Below are positions 50,837-59,387 of a DNA stretch of 64,000 nt, in pieces. The stretch is from contig JBDKVA010000212.1 in NCBI GenBank assembly GCA_039679375.1, forward strand, positions 4,271-68,270, given 5' to 3'. This stretch comes from JBDKVA01 sp039679375. GTDB taxonomy: Bacteria; Bacillota; Clostridia; Acetivibrionales; DTU013. The notes beneath the pieces are model-generated. The model searched no databases. It saw only the letters and a program-made list of their open reading frames with translations, and was not told the DNA's origin. The position numbers were made by a program, and so were the translations under genes. The first letter of the stretch is position 1. The number at the start of each line of letters is the position of its first letter.

Positions 50837-53800
50837 TTATTTTGCTGCATTCTCCAATTGCTTTTGCAGCTCCTTCATCTTCTTTTCCTTTTCTTCAGGA
50901 GTCATTCCGCTGTTTTTAAGCGCCTTGATTTTGGACCGGAGCGCTTCGATTTTTCTTTTTTGCATCATGGCTTCATAAACGCCTTCCCTGTCTGTAGAGT
51001 TCATTACCTGCTGGGTTTGTTTCTCGCTCAGATCCCTACGGTTCTTATCGTAATACTCCTTTGCTTCATTAAAAGCGCTTTTGCCGAATAAAGTTCCTTT
51101 TATGGCGTTTTCCGGCGTATTTTTCACCAGGTATCTGAGTTTACCGTCCTTAATATCGCCGCCTTTAACCAAATCGTTTACTGCTTCATAGGTTTTCTTT
51201 GCCTGGGCTCCGCCGAAAGATGGCAGCAGCTTTGATACAGGATCCTGCATTCCCTTTACTATCAGCAGTCCGGATCCGTACCTCGTCGGGTCGTTTCGGC
51301 CAAACAGTTCCTGCCTGGTGGGCATTTCAATACCGGACAAATTAAAACCGTATTCCGGATATACAGACGCAATAGACTGTCCCAAAGGCACGTTGCTGAG
51401 CACTTCGCCCCCGAGCCTTCCGGCCATCTTCCATGCATTCATGTCATCTTCGGTTAAGGCGTCGGCAATCGCATCGATTGGGTCAAACGTAACACGGTTT
51501 CCGGTTATCTCTTCAGCGGTATTGTTAAATAAATAGTTTGCTGCAAATAATGCTATAAGTCCTGCAAAGTCCTTTTCTTTGACCATGTCGCCCATAACAT
51601 GCCAGAGATTCGCTACTTCAAGTTGGAACGGAGCTGCGAGCTGGAATAACTTTGACTGCTGGATCAAAGGGACTTCTCCGATTCCGCGGCCGGCCACGAT
51701 CGATCTTGTCAGATCGTCTGCATATTTAATAGGGTTCTCCATGCTGTTGGCAACCGCTTTATTATATGAGCTGTTCCAGATAAATTTAGTACCAAGTTCA
51801 TCAAATGCACCCATGAACCATGCCGCAAATTTTTTCGGCTGGTTTATCAGTTTCTGGTCAAATCGTGAAATGAGATCCTGTGCATATCTTTCACTGATAA
51901 ACTGAGATTTCGCGTAAAGCTTCGCGCTCTTTCCCTTACCGATTATACCTGCCAGCGTATCGCTTATTCCTTTGCCAAGAGCGAAAGGATCCTTTACCCG
52001 CGCAATGCCAGTCGGAATATTTGCCGTCTGTGCTAAAGAAGATCGTGCATTTAGCAGTACTGTGTTTGCCTTTACCCGGTTATTCAGCCAGGTAAGCGCT
52101 CTCATTGTGGTCCTGCCACCTGGAATATCTTCCTGAATCAGCCTGTCATATTTGCTTGTTTTACCGGCAAGGCTGTTCGAGAAATCATTCAGCCATTTGA
52201 TAAAATTGTTGGCGTTCTTTGTTTTTTCCGTACCCTCAGCTATGTCCTTTGCAAGGCTCCTGAATTTAACCACGTGAGGATCTATATTGATTGCATATGA
52301 AGCAGGCTGTATATAGTCTATAAACCCGCCTACGGCATCGGCCTTGTATGCTCCCTTTCCTCTTTTTTGCATGAATGACGCCCAGCGGCTTTTCGGCTTT
52401 GTAAATTCGCTTATGCCGGCCAGTTTCGGATCGATCTGCGACGGCGTCTCGAACATGTTTTTAAAGCCTTCGAAGGAATCCTGCATTTCTCTGAAATGCC
52501 GGTAGTAATCATTTCTTTTGGGCACAAGTTTTTCCGGATTGGTCGGGTAAATCTGCCGGCGGGTTGCGTTTACCGCATCGATCAGCTCATCATATGCGCT
52601 CCTGAATGTATTATCCGCCTTAACTATGTTCTGCCAGCTGGAGGGAAACTCTTTTTGCAGATCGTCAAGCGTATACGGCACCATATTCGGAATGGTTATC
52701 TTCTTTCCAGTCTGAAGATCGATTGCGTTCGTCATTCCGGTCATTCTCTGCCCCTCGCCAAACCATTGAACTGCGGCGCTTTCTTTGCTCCCCTTTTTAA
52801 TCTCTAAGCCTTTGACAACATTCTCATAGATATCGTCGGTATATCTCTTTACAGTGTCTACATAAGACTTTTTGGCAGCGTCAAAGGGATCCAGGTATTT
52901 TTGCTTTACATATGGATATGCGCGGCCAAACGCATCCCTGAAGTTTCGGTATACGTCCTTGAAATTCAATGTCATACCGGATTTATCTTTAATGCCCTGT
53001 GCAATTGCTTTTACGGATTCATCGCTGATATAATTGGCACCCTCGAGGTTTTTGACAATATCATCATATATTTCATCACCCTGGAGGGATTGCGCTATTG
53101 TTTTGCCTGTAGTATCTTTGAATGCTCTTGTATCCGTCATTTCCGGCCCCGCGCTTGTATATGCGGTAAATTGGGGCTGTGCAGCTTCCTTCTTCGCGGC
53201 TCTGGTCGCCGTATTCCCTGTTGTATCAGTCTGACGCACCGGAGTGTTCCCGAATATTTCATCAGACTTCTTCTGGATGTCGTTAAGCCGTCTGAGTATA
53301 TCAGGCTGGCTTGGTTCTGCATTTCCTGTATTCGGAATTCCACCTTGTTTTTCTGACAGTTTGCTTCTAAGTTGTTTAAGCTCTTCAAGCCTGCTTAATG
53401 AATCGTCTGACATTCGCGAGGCATCTGTTCCCGCAAAGATTTCATCAATCTTTTTAAGCCTTTCAATCTTACCTATTTCCGTGTCCAGTTTTTTTATAGC
53501 TTCTTCCTGTTTTTCTGCAAATTCGCTGCTAAGACGTCTTATCGTTTCGTTCTTGCCTGGTTCTGAATTCAGTGCTTTTAATACTTCATCGTGTGTAACT
53601 GTAAAAGGCGTCTCCCGAGTATAGGCATTTTTGCTGTAATCAACATCCGGAATATCCGCTGCTTTTTTCGCGTTAATATCAGATAACCTTTTTGCTGCGC
53701 TGTTCTGCGGTATTTCGGATTTGACTGCTGTAAAAGGCGCTTCTATGGTGTTTTTGGCATCACCATAAACCGGCAATCCTACCGATCGCCTGCCCAGGTC

Positions 53801-54898
53801 GATCATATACTGTCCTGTGCTTTTGGCTTCGGTTGGGTTTCCTTCCGGCAACATCGGACGAGATCCAGGCGGTGTATTGATCGCGTTCATGTTGTTGGAT
53901 ACCGTCCCGCCAGAAGTTGCGAAATAGTCCGTCTTTGGTTTCGGCGCTTCCGGTAATTTCCCTTCCGGAAGAAGTAATGGAGATTTACTTATATCATCCG
54001 CAGCCGTTCCGTAAGGTGAAACATATATCGCTTCCGCCGCGTTTGTTCCAACATTGCGGGCAGCGTTGCCATCAAGCCTATTCATACGCCTCTCGGCTCG
54101 CAGGTATTCTTCCGTTGCCTGCTGCGGAACGGATGGAATGGCAGTACCGGCTTTTTTGGCAGCCTTTGCAGCTTCCTTCATACTTTTTTCGAGTGCCTTT
54201 TGCCCTCTTGCTGCATTTACCTCAAGGTTTGTCATTGTTCCGGCTTGAGCGCCTTTCCCATATATCCCTGCCCTCGACAAATCGTCAAGTACGCCTCCCA
54301 TTACATATGTTGTAGGGTCAAGAGCCGTATTCGTAAGCATGTCTATGCCAGTGCTTAAGAATTCCCCGCCTGGTCCTTTGGCTGCAAGGTCTGTCAATGC
54401 TTTGTCATAAGACTTTGGCAGTATGTCTTTCCTCAGTGTTTTTTCACTAAAGTCTTGCGGTCTGCCCTGAGCTGCATTGACTAAAGCAACATCGGTCTGC
54501 ATTAAGGCCTGCGGTATTGCGTTTAATGCGTTGCTGAATACAGATGCGATTCCGCCAAGCCCGTAGTTAACTATGCCTTTCCCTATTTTAGCAATAGGCT
54601 TGTCTTCCTTATACGCCGGTATGATATTCATACCCAGGTAACTGCGGCTGTCATTGCCGGGCATGATACGCACACGCTGGTCAATAGGAGTTTTTGGCTT
54701 TTCAGGCTGTACCGATTTTGCTTCATTTGAAGGTTTTATTCCTGAACTGTTTTGCGGCATAGTTGTTTGCTGTATAGTATTCTGCTGTGATGCCGATTCC
54801 CATGATGGTTTTGCAAAAGAAGAAGCCCCCGAGGTTTCCCACGAAGGCCTTTTTATACCGGTATTTGATTCTGGCGTTTCCCAGGAAGGCCTGTTCAT
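50837..54898 (-). CDS. very large putative internal virion (ejection) protein
   Basis: 1353 residues, the largest phage gene seen. The N-terminus has three PSWE repeats (NRPSWETPES, KRPSWETSGA, KPSWESAS). A Gln/Lys/Glu-rich helical middle (EIFGNTPVRQTD, LKQLRSKLSEKQ) leads to a long Ala-rich region with hydrophobic stretches (FAGLIALFAANYLF) and a Lys/Glu helical end (IKALKNSGMTPEEKEKKMKE). The size, low complexity and position after the tail-hub and fibre genes resemble internal proteins that short-tailed phages inject ahead of DNA. It could also be a large polyvalent-type protein; no catalytic motif is seen. AGGAT precedes the ATG. Confidence 0.6.
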   Translation of the reverse strand: MNRPSWETPESNTGIKRPSWETSGASSFAKPSWESASQQNTIQQTTMPQNSSGIKPSNEAKSVQPEKPKTPIDQRVRIMPGNDSRSYLGMNIIPAYKEDKPIAKIGKGIVNYGLGGIASVFSNALNAIPQALMQTDVALVNAAQGRPQDFSEKTLRKDILPKSYDKALTDLAAKGPGGEFLSTGIDMLTNTALDPTTYVMGGVLDDLSRAGIYGKGAQAGTMTNLEVNAARGQKALEKSMKEAAKAAKKAGTAIPSVPQQATEEYLRAERRMNRLDGNAARNVGTNAAEAIYVSPYGTAADDISKSPLLLPEGKLPEAPKPKTDYFATSGGTVSNNMNAINTPPGSRPMLPEGNPTEAKSTGQYMIDLGRRSVGLPVYGDAKNTIEAPFTAVKSEIPQNSAAKRLSDINAKKAADIPDVDYSKNAYTRETPFTVTHDEVLKALNSEPGKNETIRRLSSEFAEKQEEAIKKLDTEIGKIERLKKIDEIFAGTDASRMSDDSLSRLEELKQLRSKLSEKQGGIPNTGNAEPSQPDILRRLNDIQKKSDEIFGNTPVRQTDTTGNTATRAAKKEAAQPQFTAYTSAGPEMTDTRAFKDTTGKTIAQSLQGDEIYDDIVKNLEGANYISDESVKAIAQGIKDKSGMTLNFKDVYRNFRDAFGRAYPYVKQKYLDPFDAAKKSYVDTVKRYTDDIYENVVKGLEIKKGSKESAAVQWFGEGQRMTGMTNAIDLQTGKKITIPNMVPYTLDDLQKEFPSSWQNIVKADNTFRSAYDELIDAVNATRRQIYPTNPEKLVPKRNDYYRHFREMQDSFEGFKNMFETPSQIDPKLAGISEFTKPKSRWASFMQKRGKGAYKADAVGGFIDYIQPASYAINIDPHVVKFRSLAKDIAEGTEKTKNANNFIKWLNDFSNSLAGKTSKYDRLIQEDIPGGRTTMRALTWLNNRVKANTVLLNARSSLAQTANIPTGIARVKDPFALGKGISDTLAGIIGKGKSAKLYAKSQFISERYAQDLISRFDQKLINQPKKFAAWFMGAFDELGTKFIWNSSYNKAVANSMENPIKYADDLTRSIVAGRGIGEVPLIQQSKLFQLAAPFQLEVANLWHVMGDMVKEKDFAGLIALFAANYLFNNTAEEITGNRVTFDPIDAIADALTEDDMNAWKMAGRLGGEVLSNVPLGQSIASVYPEYGFNLSGIEMPTRQELFGRNDPTRYGSGLLIVKGMQDPVSKLLPSFGGAQAKKTYEAVNDLVKGGDIKDGKLRYLVKNTPENAIKGTLFGKSAFNEAKEYYDKNRRDLSEKQTQQVMNSTDREGVYEAMMQKRKIEALRSKIKALKNSGMTPEEKEKKMKELQKQLENAAK

Positions 54899-54910
54899 TC
54901 AATCACATCC

Positions 54911-56569
54911 TTAATTGTTATATTGGTAAATGCCATCTGGGTCAATGCTATCAAGCAAGAAACTGTATGCACTGGTGCCTGCATTCTGTATGATCTCGGC
55001 GGCATGTTGATTAAGCCATGCTTTTTTCGAAGCAATGTCTGGAAGCTTATTCAGTTCGTTCAATGCTGAACTTGTATAGTAGTTCGATGTTTCCGTCTGT
55101 GTGGGTTCCGGATTACGTAAATTATCCGTCTCGGCCTTGATCTGGTCGAGCTGTGCCTTTTTAATGTCAATATCATACTGGCTCATTGCCGGGACAGCGC
55201 CGATCTGCTCAATTTCCTTCCTGTACTGCTGGATTTTCAGCTTTTGCTCTTCCGGATAGTTCTGAAGCTCAAGTGTGGCAAGCTGGTTAGCCAGCATCTG
55301 AGCTTTGTTCTGGAGGACCTGCGCTTGAACCTGCGGGTTGTCAGCGCTCCTCTGCCATGCTTCATTTTCGATTTCCCACTCTTTATTCCACTCATTCCAA
55401 GCTTGTTCAGCATCAAATTGCTGTTTTGCAAGTGTATCCTGACCGCCGTATGTTCCTGTCAACTGACCTTCCTGAATACCCTTACTGAAATCAAACTGCC
55501 TGTTTTGAAGGTCTACACCCGCCCGCTGTAGGTCATAATCCGCTCCATATTTATCTGCATCCATTAGAGCCTGGGAAAGTTGAGCTTCGGTATCAGCTTC
55601 CGATGCGATCTTATCCTGTTCCGCTTCCTTATTGATCTGTTCGATGTTACGGGCAATATCATTGAGCGTATTAGTTTTATTCTGCCTGATGGCATTTGCA
55701 TTGTTCTGCGCCACGGTATTGGCGTCGATCTGTCCCTGCACGCTCATGCCGCCACGGTAACCACCTGCCGCTTCCGATCCCTCAAATACCTTTCTAAGAG
55801 ATTGCGCAAGATCGGCATAATTGGATTCCAGATTTCCCTGGGCGCTTTGCACTGCCTGGTCGGACAACCCGCCATATGCTCCCAATGCTTTATTCCTTGC
55901 CGCTTCTATTTTTGCCAGCAGTCCGGATTTAACTGAGCCGAACCTGTTCTGTATGGCAGATTTTAAAGCAGCTACGTCAAAGGCGGGGACTGTGCTTTGC
56001 TGCTTCTGCTGGTTTTGCTGGCTGATTGCACTGATCAGTGCTGCTAACTGATTCTGTATAGCAGATGTATCTGAGTTGGGTTTTGCAATTTGTTGCGTAT
56101 TTACTTTGGGGTTTATCGGTGAACCAGGTAATACCTCACCAGTACCTGCATTTGTAGCTGCAAGATTTCCGCTGCCGTCAGGCTCCCATGTATATTTCAC
56201 TTCCTGACTTCCATTCGAATTAGTTACGATACCTGTTTGTGGGTTGTAGGAAGGTGCGGCCGGTTTTGGCGCGGGTGTAGGCTGCGACATGGATTTGTTA
56301 TATGCCGCTTCCGCCGCTTTCGTTTTTGGTCCTTTAATACCGTCAATCGGTCCCGGATCGAATCCTGCTTCTTTCAGTTTTTTTTGCAATGCTGCGGTTG
56401 ACTGGTTATAATTGCTGTTGGTTGACGCCGTCGAAACCGGTTTAGGCGCGGGTGAGGGCTGCGGTGCGGCAGGTGCTGCCGGCCTGGGTGATTGTGTATT
56501 GGTGACTGCTTTTGGTTTTGGTGGCGCCGGAACTCTTATACTTCCATAAATATCTTTTGCGTATGCCAT
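54911..56569 (-). CDS. virion-associated protein with N-terminal peptidoglycan-binding domain
   Basis: 552 residues. Pro/Ala-rich linkers surround a PG_binding_1 unit (LQKKLKEAGFDPGPIDGIKG, residues ~60-95). The rest is helical and very rich in Gln, Asn and Ala (QLAALISAISQQNQQKQQ; NEWNKEWEIENEAWQR), without membrane segments. GGAGGTATATATC directly precedes the ATG. It starts 80 bases after the protease gene and ends 12 bases before the very large protein, so the two are probably made together. I infer an internal or tail-tip protein that contacts the host wall during entry; a role in wall degradation is not supported by visible catalytic residues. Confidence 0.62.
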   Translation of the reverse strand: MAYAKDIYGSIRVPAPPKPKAVTNTQSPRPAAPAAPQPSPAPKPVSTASTNSNYNQSTAALQKKLKEAGFDPGPIDGIKGPKTKAAEAAYNKSMSQPTPAPKPAAPSYNPQTGIVTNSNGSQEVKYTWEPDGSGNLAATNAGTGEVLPGSPINPKVNTQQIAKPNSDTSAIQNQLAALISAISQQNQQKQQSTVPAFDVAALKSAIQNRFGSVKSGLLAKIEAARNKALGAYGGLSDQAVQSAQGNLESNYADLAQSLRKVFEGSEAAGGYRGGMSVQGQIDANTVAQNNANAIRQNKTNTLNDIARNIEQINKEAEQDKIASEADTEAQLSQALMDADKYGADYDLQRAGVDLQNRQFDFSKGIQEGQLTGTYGGQDTLAKQQFDAEQAWNEWNKEWEIENEAWQRSADNPQVQAQVLQNKAQMLANQLATLELQNYPEEQKLKIQQYRKEIEQIGAVPAMSQYDIDIKKAQLDQIKAETDNLRNPEPTQTETSNYYTSSALNELNKLPDIASKKAWLNQHAAEIIQNAGTSAYSFLLDSIDPDGIYQYNN

Positions 56570-56611
56570 GATATATACCTCCTAAATTAAATTAATAATA
56601 AAATTCCATAT

Positions 56612-56633
56612 AAAAAAGACCCCTTTCGGAGCC
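56612..56633 (-). terminator. terminator after the phage protease gene
   Basis: Minus strand GGCTCC-GAAA-GGGGTC (two G-T pairs) followed by TTTTTT, 16 bases after the protease stop. Confidence 0.7.
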
Positions 56634-56649
56634 TTTTGCTTTAAATTAA

Positions 56650-57480
56650 TTATTCCAGACTATCAAGTATTTGCCGTAAATCATTAATTGGTATGGCGTC
56701 ATTTACACCTGCTTCACCTAAAACATTCATACCTATTATTTCACTTTTAATATTAAATACTGCGCCTCCAGATGATCCGCCAAGCATGTTCGCTTCAGAT
56801 ATTCCGATAAAGTTTCCTATCGCTGTATATGATATACCTGTATATATGCATTCATCTACTGCATTTTGAGAACCATTTGGGCTTGTTATCGCCACCAGTT
56901 TTTCCCCTTCAACCAGCTTGTCTGAGTTGCCCAAAACTACGGATGGCAATTTTAAATCGGTCTTCAGTACGGATACATCCAGATCTGTTTCAATACTTTC
57001 CAGAGTAGCATTTGTGCCATAAATTGAATTATCGTTAAAGATAACGTACTTGTCACCTGCATCTGTAACATGTTTGGCTGTTATAATGTATCCGTTATAT
57101 ACGAACCCGCTGCCCTGGCCTACTGAAACACCATCTTTATAAACATAGATCATCACGCAGGAGTCCTTGCAGTTCTTCACCACAGTCTCAAGGTCCGTTT
57201 TGGGTGACTCCAGTAATACTGTTTCTGTAGGGTTGTCCCATTCCACCTTATACCCCAGTGATTCAAAGAAAGCGCGGAGAGGAGCATAATTGGATCCGTA
57301 TTCCTCGCCCTCATTCACTACCGTCGCAAATGGCGCGTCAAGCTGCAATTCCGCTCCGTCAAGCAGAATTTTAGTATTATTGTACTGTGCGCTTTTTATA
57401 GCTGTGGCAGCATACCCGCCGATCGGGAGCATAACCAGCATACCAAGGATGAACGCTATAATATTTTGCTTAACCTTCAT
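56650..57480 (-). CDS. secreted trypsin-like serine protease with copper amine oxidase N-like domain
   Basis: 276 residues with signal peptide/anchor (IIAFILGMLVMLPIGGYAA). Residues ~35-95 resemble the stalk domain called copper amine oxidase N (YAPLRAFFESLGYKVEWDN), common on clostridial surface proteins. The protease has its triad: His137 in ITAKHVTDAG, Asp166 or 168 in IETDLDVSVLKT and Ser237 in LGGSSGGAVF. HtrA/Do-like, but without a PDZ domain. AGGTGGTGA precedes the ATG, and the gene is closed by its own terminator. Being surrounded by virion genes yet built like a host surface protease, it may be a lysogenic-conversion gene; processing of phage proteins is the other option. Confidence 0.85.
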   Translation of the reverse strand: MKVKQNIIAFILGMLVMLPIGGYAATAIKSAQYNNTKILLDGAELQLDAPFATVVNEGEEYGSNYAPLRAFFESLGYKVEWDNPTETVLLESPKTDLETVVKNCKDSCVMIYVYKDGVSVGQGSGFVYNGYIITAKHVTDAGDKYVIFNDNSIYGTNATLESIETDLDVSVLKTDLKLPSVVLGNSDKLVEGEKLVAITSPNGSQNAVDECIYTGISYTAIGNFIGISEANMLGGSSGGAVFNIKSEIIGMNVLGEAGVNDAIPINDLRQILDSLE

Positions 57481-57547
57481 ATATATTCACCACCTAGTAC
57501 AATTATACCACATTTTGTAATATTTTATCAGTCACACTAGTTTAAAA

Positions 57548-57991
57548 TTAATCTAGTCCAAGAGCCTTCAATGTTTTCGAACCTGCTATGCCATCAGCTA
57601 CAAGGCCATTATCTTTTTGAAACTGTTTTATTGCCATTTTTGTCTTTTTACCAATTATACCATCCGCTTCGCCGCAATCATAACCCAATGAATTTAACTT
57701 TTCTTGGATCATTACATTTTTAGATTTTTCTGTTGATTTGGGTGCTGCTATAGATGCTGATTTGGTTTCTGTTTTAGTCTGCGTACTTACATTATTCTTA
57801 TAAGGACAAATGCCGTTATTATGTAGATGTGCAGGATAACCACCGCAATGATAGTGGTATGAACCTAGTCCGCTTTTATTCTTGTTGTCTCTATGCCCTC
57901 CACTTGAATCAGTTCTGCCAGAATGTGAGTATACAGCAATATTAAGAGCCGATATTAAAGCCAAAGCTACAATTAATATTCTCCGTTTCAT
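57548..57991 (-). CDS. secreted YHYH-domain protein with peptidoglycan-binding module
   Basis: 147 residues from ATG 57991 (AGGGG 7 bases upstream; the open frame reaches 58027). Signal peptide (ILIVALALISALNIAVYS), then a His-rich YHYH domain with SGRTDSSGGHRDNKN and YHYHCGGYPAHLHNNGICPY, a Ser/Thr/Lys linker and a C-terminal PG_binding_1 unit (LNSLGYDCGEADGIIGKKTK). The YHYH motif is of unknown function and probably binds a metal. Such proteins occur in both host genomes and prophages. Placed next to the protease in an accessory cluster within the late block. Confidence 0.85.
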   Translation of the reverse strand: MKRRILIVALALISALNIAVYSHSGRTDSSGGHRDNKNKSGLGSYHYHCGGYPAHLHNNGICPYKNNVSTQTKTETKSASIAAPKSTEKSKNVMIQEKLNSLGYDCGEADGIIGKKTKMAIKQFQKDNGLVADGIAGSKTLKALGLD

Positions 57992-58168
57992 AATATAACA
58001 TCCCCTTTTCAATATAAATTTTAACAAACATTGTAAGCATAAAGTAATTATGCTAATTTATATTGTATCGTGGATGTCGATATATGTAAATAACATAGGA
58101 CAATAATTCCCATAAAAGCTCATAAAATAGAAAAATCCATTGCTGCATATAAATACCCTTTCAAAAGA

Positions 58169-58483
58169 TTATGTGACATCTTTCCCTTCGTTCCAGCATT
58201 CTTCACATATGGGGCGGTCGTAATCTGTATAATAGCGTGACTTTTGTTTGGCTTCATCTATATGTTTGCCACAAATGTAACAGAACTTTGGCAACACCCT
58301 CATTTCTTTAAATGATATATTGCTGTTTGTAGATTGGCTTTCACTCATCTTTTGAACTAATGCTTTACAATAATCCAATCCCTGTTTAAAACCTTTGTTT
58401 TTCTCGCTACTCCAATTGGCATTTTCTTTATTTTTGTAGAACTCAATTTCATCTGATAGAACTTTTAAAACTGCATCAAACAT
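58169..58483 (-). CDS. small protein with C-terminal zinc ribbon
   Basis: 104 residues. A helical first half (VLSDEIEFYKNKENANWSSE, FKQGLDYCKALVQKMSES) leads to a C-terminal four-Cys site, FCYICGKHI...ICEECWNEG, most likely a zinc ribbon. No signal peptide, so cytosolic. GAGGAG is 11 bases before the ATG. It stands in the accessory cluster between the 77-residue gene and the YHYH gene. The gene-free 140 bases after it show no terminator. Function unknown; DNA or RNA binding is possible. Confidence 0.65.
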   Translation of the reverse strand: MFDAVLKVLSDEIEFYKNKENANWSSEKNKGFKQGLDYCKALVQKMSESQSTNSNISFKEMRVLPKFCYICGKHIDEAKQKSRYYTDYDRPICEECWNEGKDVT

Positions 58484-58529
58484 ATATTTTCACACTCCTC
58501 ATCATACACATAAATATCCGTATGCGATA

Positions 58530-58763
58530 TTACTCTGCTGATTCTGTTACTGTTGGATTGCTTCCCCAAATTGCCATTATTGCGCTTTTGTATGGCTCAG
58601 CTACCTCTGCCTGTACCTGCGTCCTGCCCTGCGTACTGTTCACGTATGCCCTGCGCCATGGCTGTCCAATAGGATATTCCTTACTGCCAACCATTGTATA
58701 CTGCTGCTTTTTAAGGCTTACACTATCCTGTGTAAGCATGTCTAGTGTGATTATTTCATTCAT
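58530..58763 (-). CDS. 77-residue prophage protein, unknown
   Basis: Starts 14 bases after the fibre-like gene with GGAGGG 7 bases before its ATG. The product (MNEIITLDMLTQDSVSLKKQ ... EYPIGQPWRRAYVNS ... IWGSNPTVTESAE) has no cysteines, signal or membrane part. Small proteins of this kind frequently follow tail-fibre genes and may be fibre chaperones or baseplate parts; that is positional inference only. Confidence 0.6.
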   Translation of the reverse strand: MNEIITLDMLTQDSVSLKKQQYTMVGSKEYPIGQPWRRAYVNSTQGRTQVQAEVAEPYKSAIMAIWGSNPTVTESAE

Positions 58764-58777
58764 TTGTTATCCCTCCA

Positions 58778-59377
58778 CTATAAAGATTCATATTCTCCCG
58801 ATACTTCCACCCAAAAATCATTACCAACCATACTATATCCTGCATCAAGACGTGCTTGATTAATGCCCTGTAATGTAAAGTATATATCTGGTTGGGCTGC
58901 TTGTATGTACGCCGAAACACTGAAATAGCCCGCCGGAATATTAATTGCCTGCACAATACTAATCGTAACTGCGTTTCGGATATTGCTATTTGCAAAGGGT
59001 AGCCCACCTATGATTAGTAATCCGCCACCGCCACTTCCAGCATTCGTAATTTGTATCTGAAAAACAAAATGCACTAAATTTCCTTGTTTTACGTATTTAC
59101 CGGATTGCGCAGCATAAACCACACCTGTCGGAACGTTTGAAGCTGATAATACGGGTGTAAATGTACCACTCTCGATTTTTAGCCCATGTACACCATCCGC
59201 GTCTGCCACAGTTTTTGCCCTATGCGTATCAAAGTCTGCTAGAAGATCATTGTGAAACCCCAATATTTCGTCATGCTGTTCCTGCAATAGTGCTCTTGTT
59301 AATGGCTCGTCTGCCGGTGTTGTCGGGAAATTAACATTGTCTTTCCACCCTAATGGATGAGTATATTGTCGTGCCAT
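58778..59377 (-). CDS. tail-fibre / receptor-binding-like protein
   Basis: 199 residues. The N-terminus (ARQYTHPLGWKDNVNFPTTP) is followed by a helical piece with repeated Asp/His (EILGFHNDLLADFDTHRAKT) and then a Gly/Ser/Thr-rich beta region (ESGTFTPVLSASNVPTGVVY, NAGSGGGGLLIIGGLPFA) ending in a jelly-roll-like domain. This is the layout of trimeric fibre or baseplate-attached proteins that touch the host surface. ATG 59377 is preceded by GAGGT at 7 bases; a GTG at 59386 is possible. It lies 10 bases after the hub/needle-like gene. The receptor is unknown. Confidence 0.68.
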   Translation of the reverse strand: MARQYTHPLGWKDNVNFPTTPADEPLTRALLQEQHDEILGFHNDLLADFDTHRAKTVADADGVHGLKIESGTFTPVLSASNVPTGVVYAAQSGKYVKQGNLVHFVFQIQITNAGSGGGGLLIIGGLPFANSNIRNAVTISIVQAINIPAGYFSVSAYIQAAQPDIYFTLQGINQARLDAGYSMVGNDFWVEVSGEYESL

Positions 59378-59387
59378 ACATGCCACC

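Noticed and set aside
58522..58863. 113-codon plus-strand frame rich in Cys and Leu
   Set aside because: Shadow of two minus-strand prophage genes, with no ribosome site.
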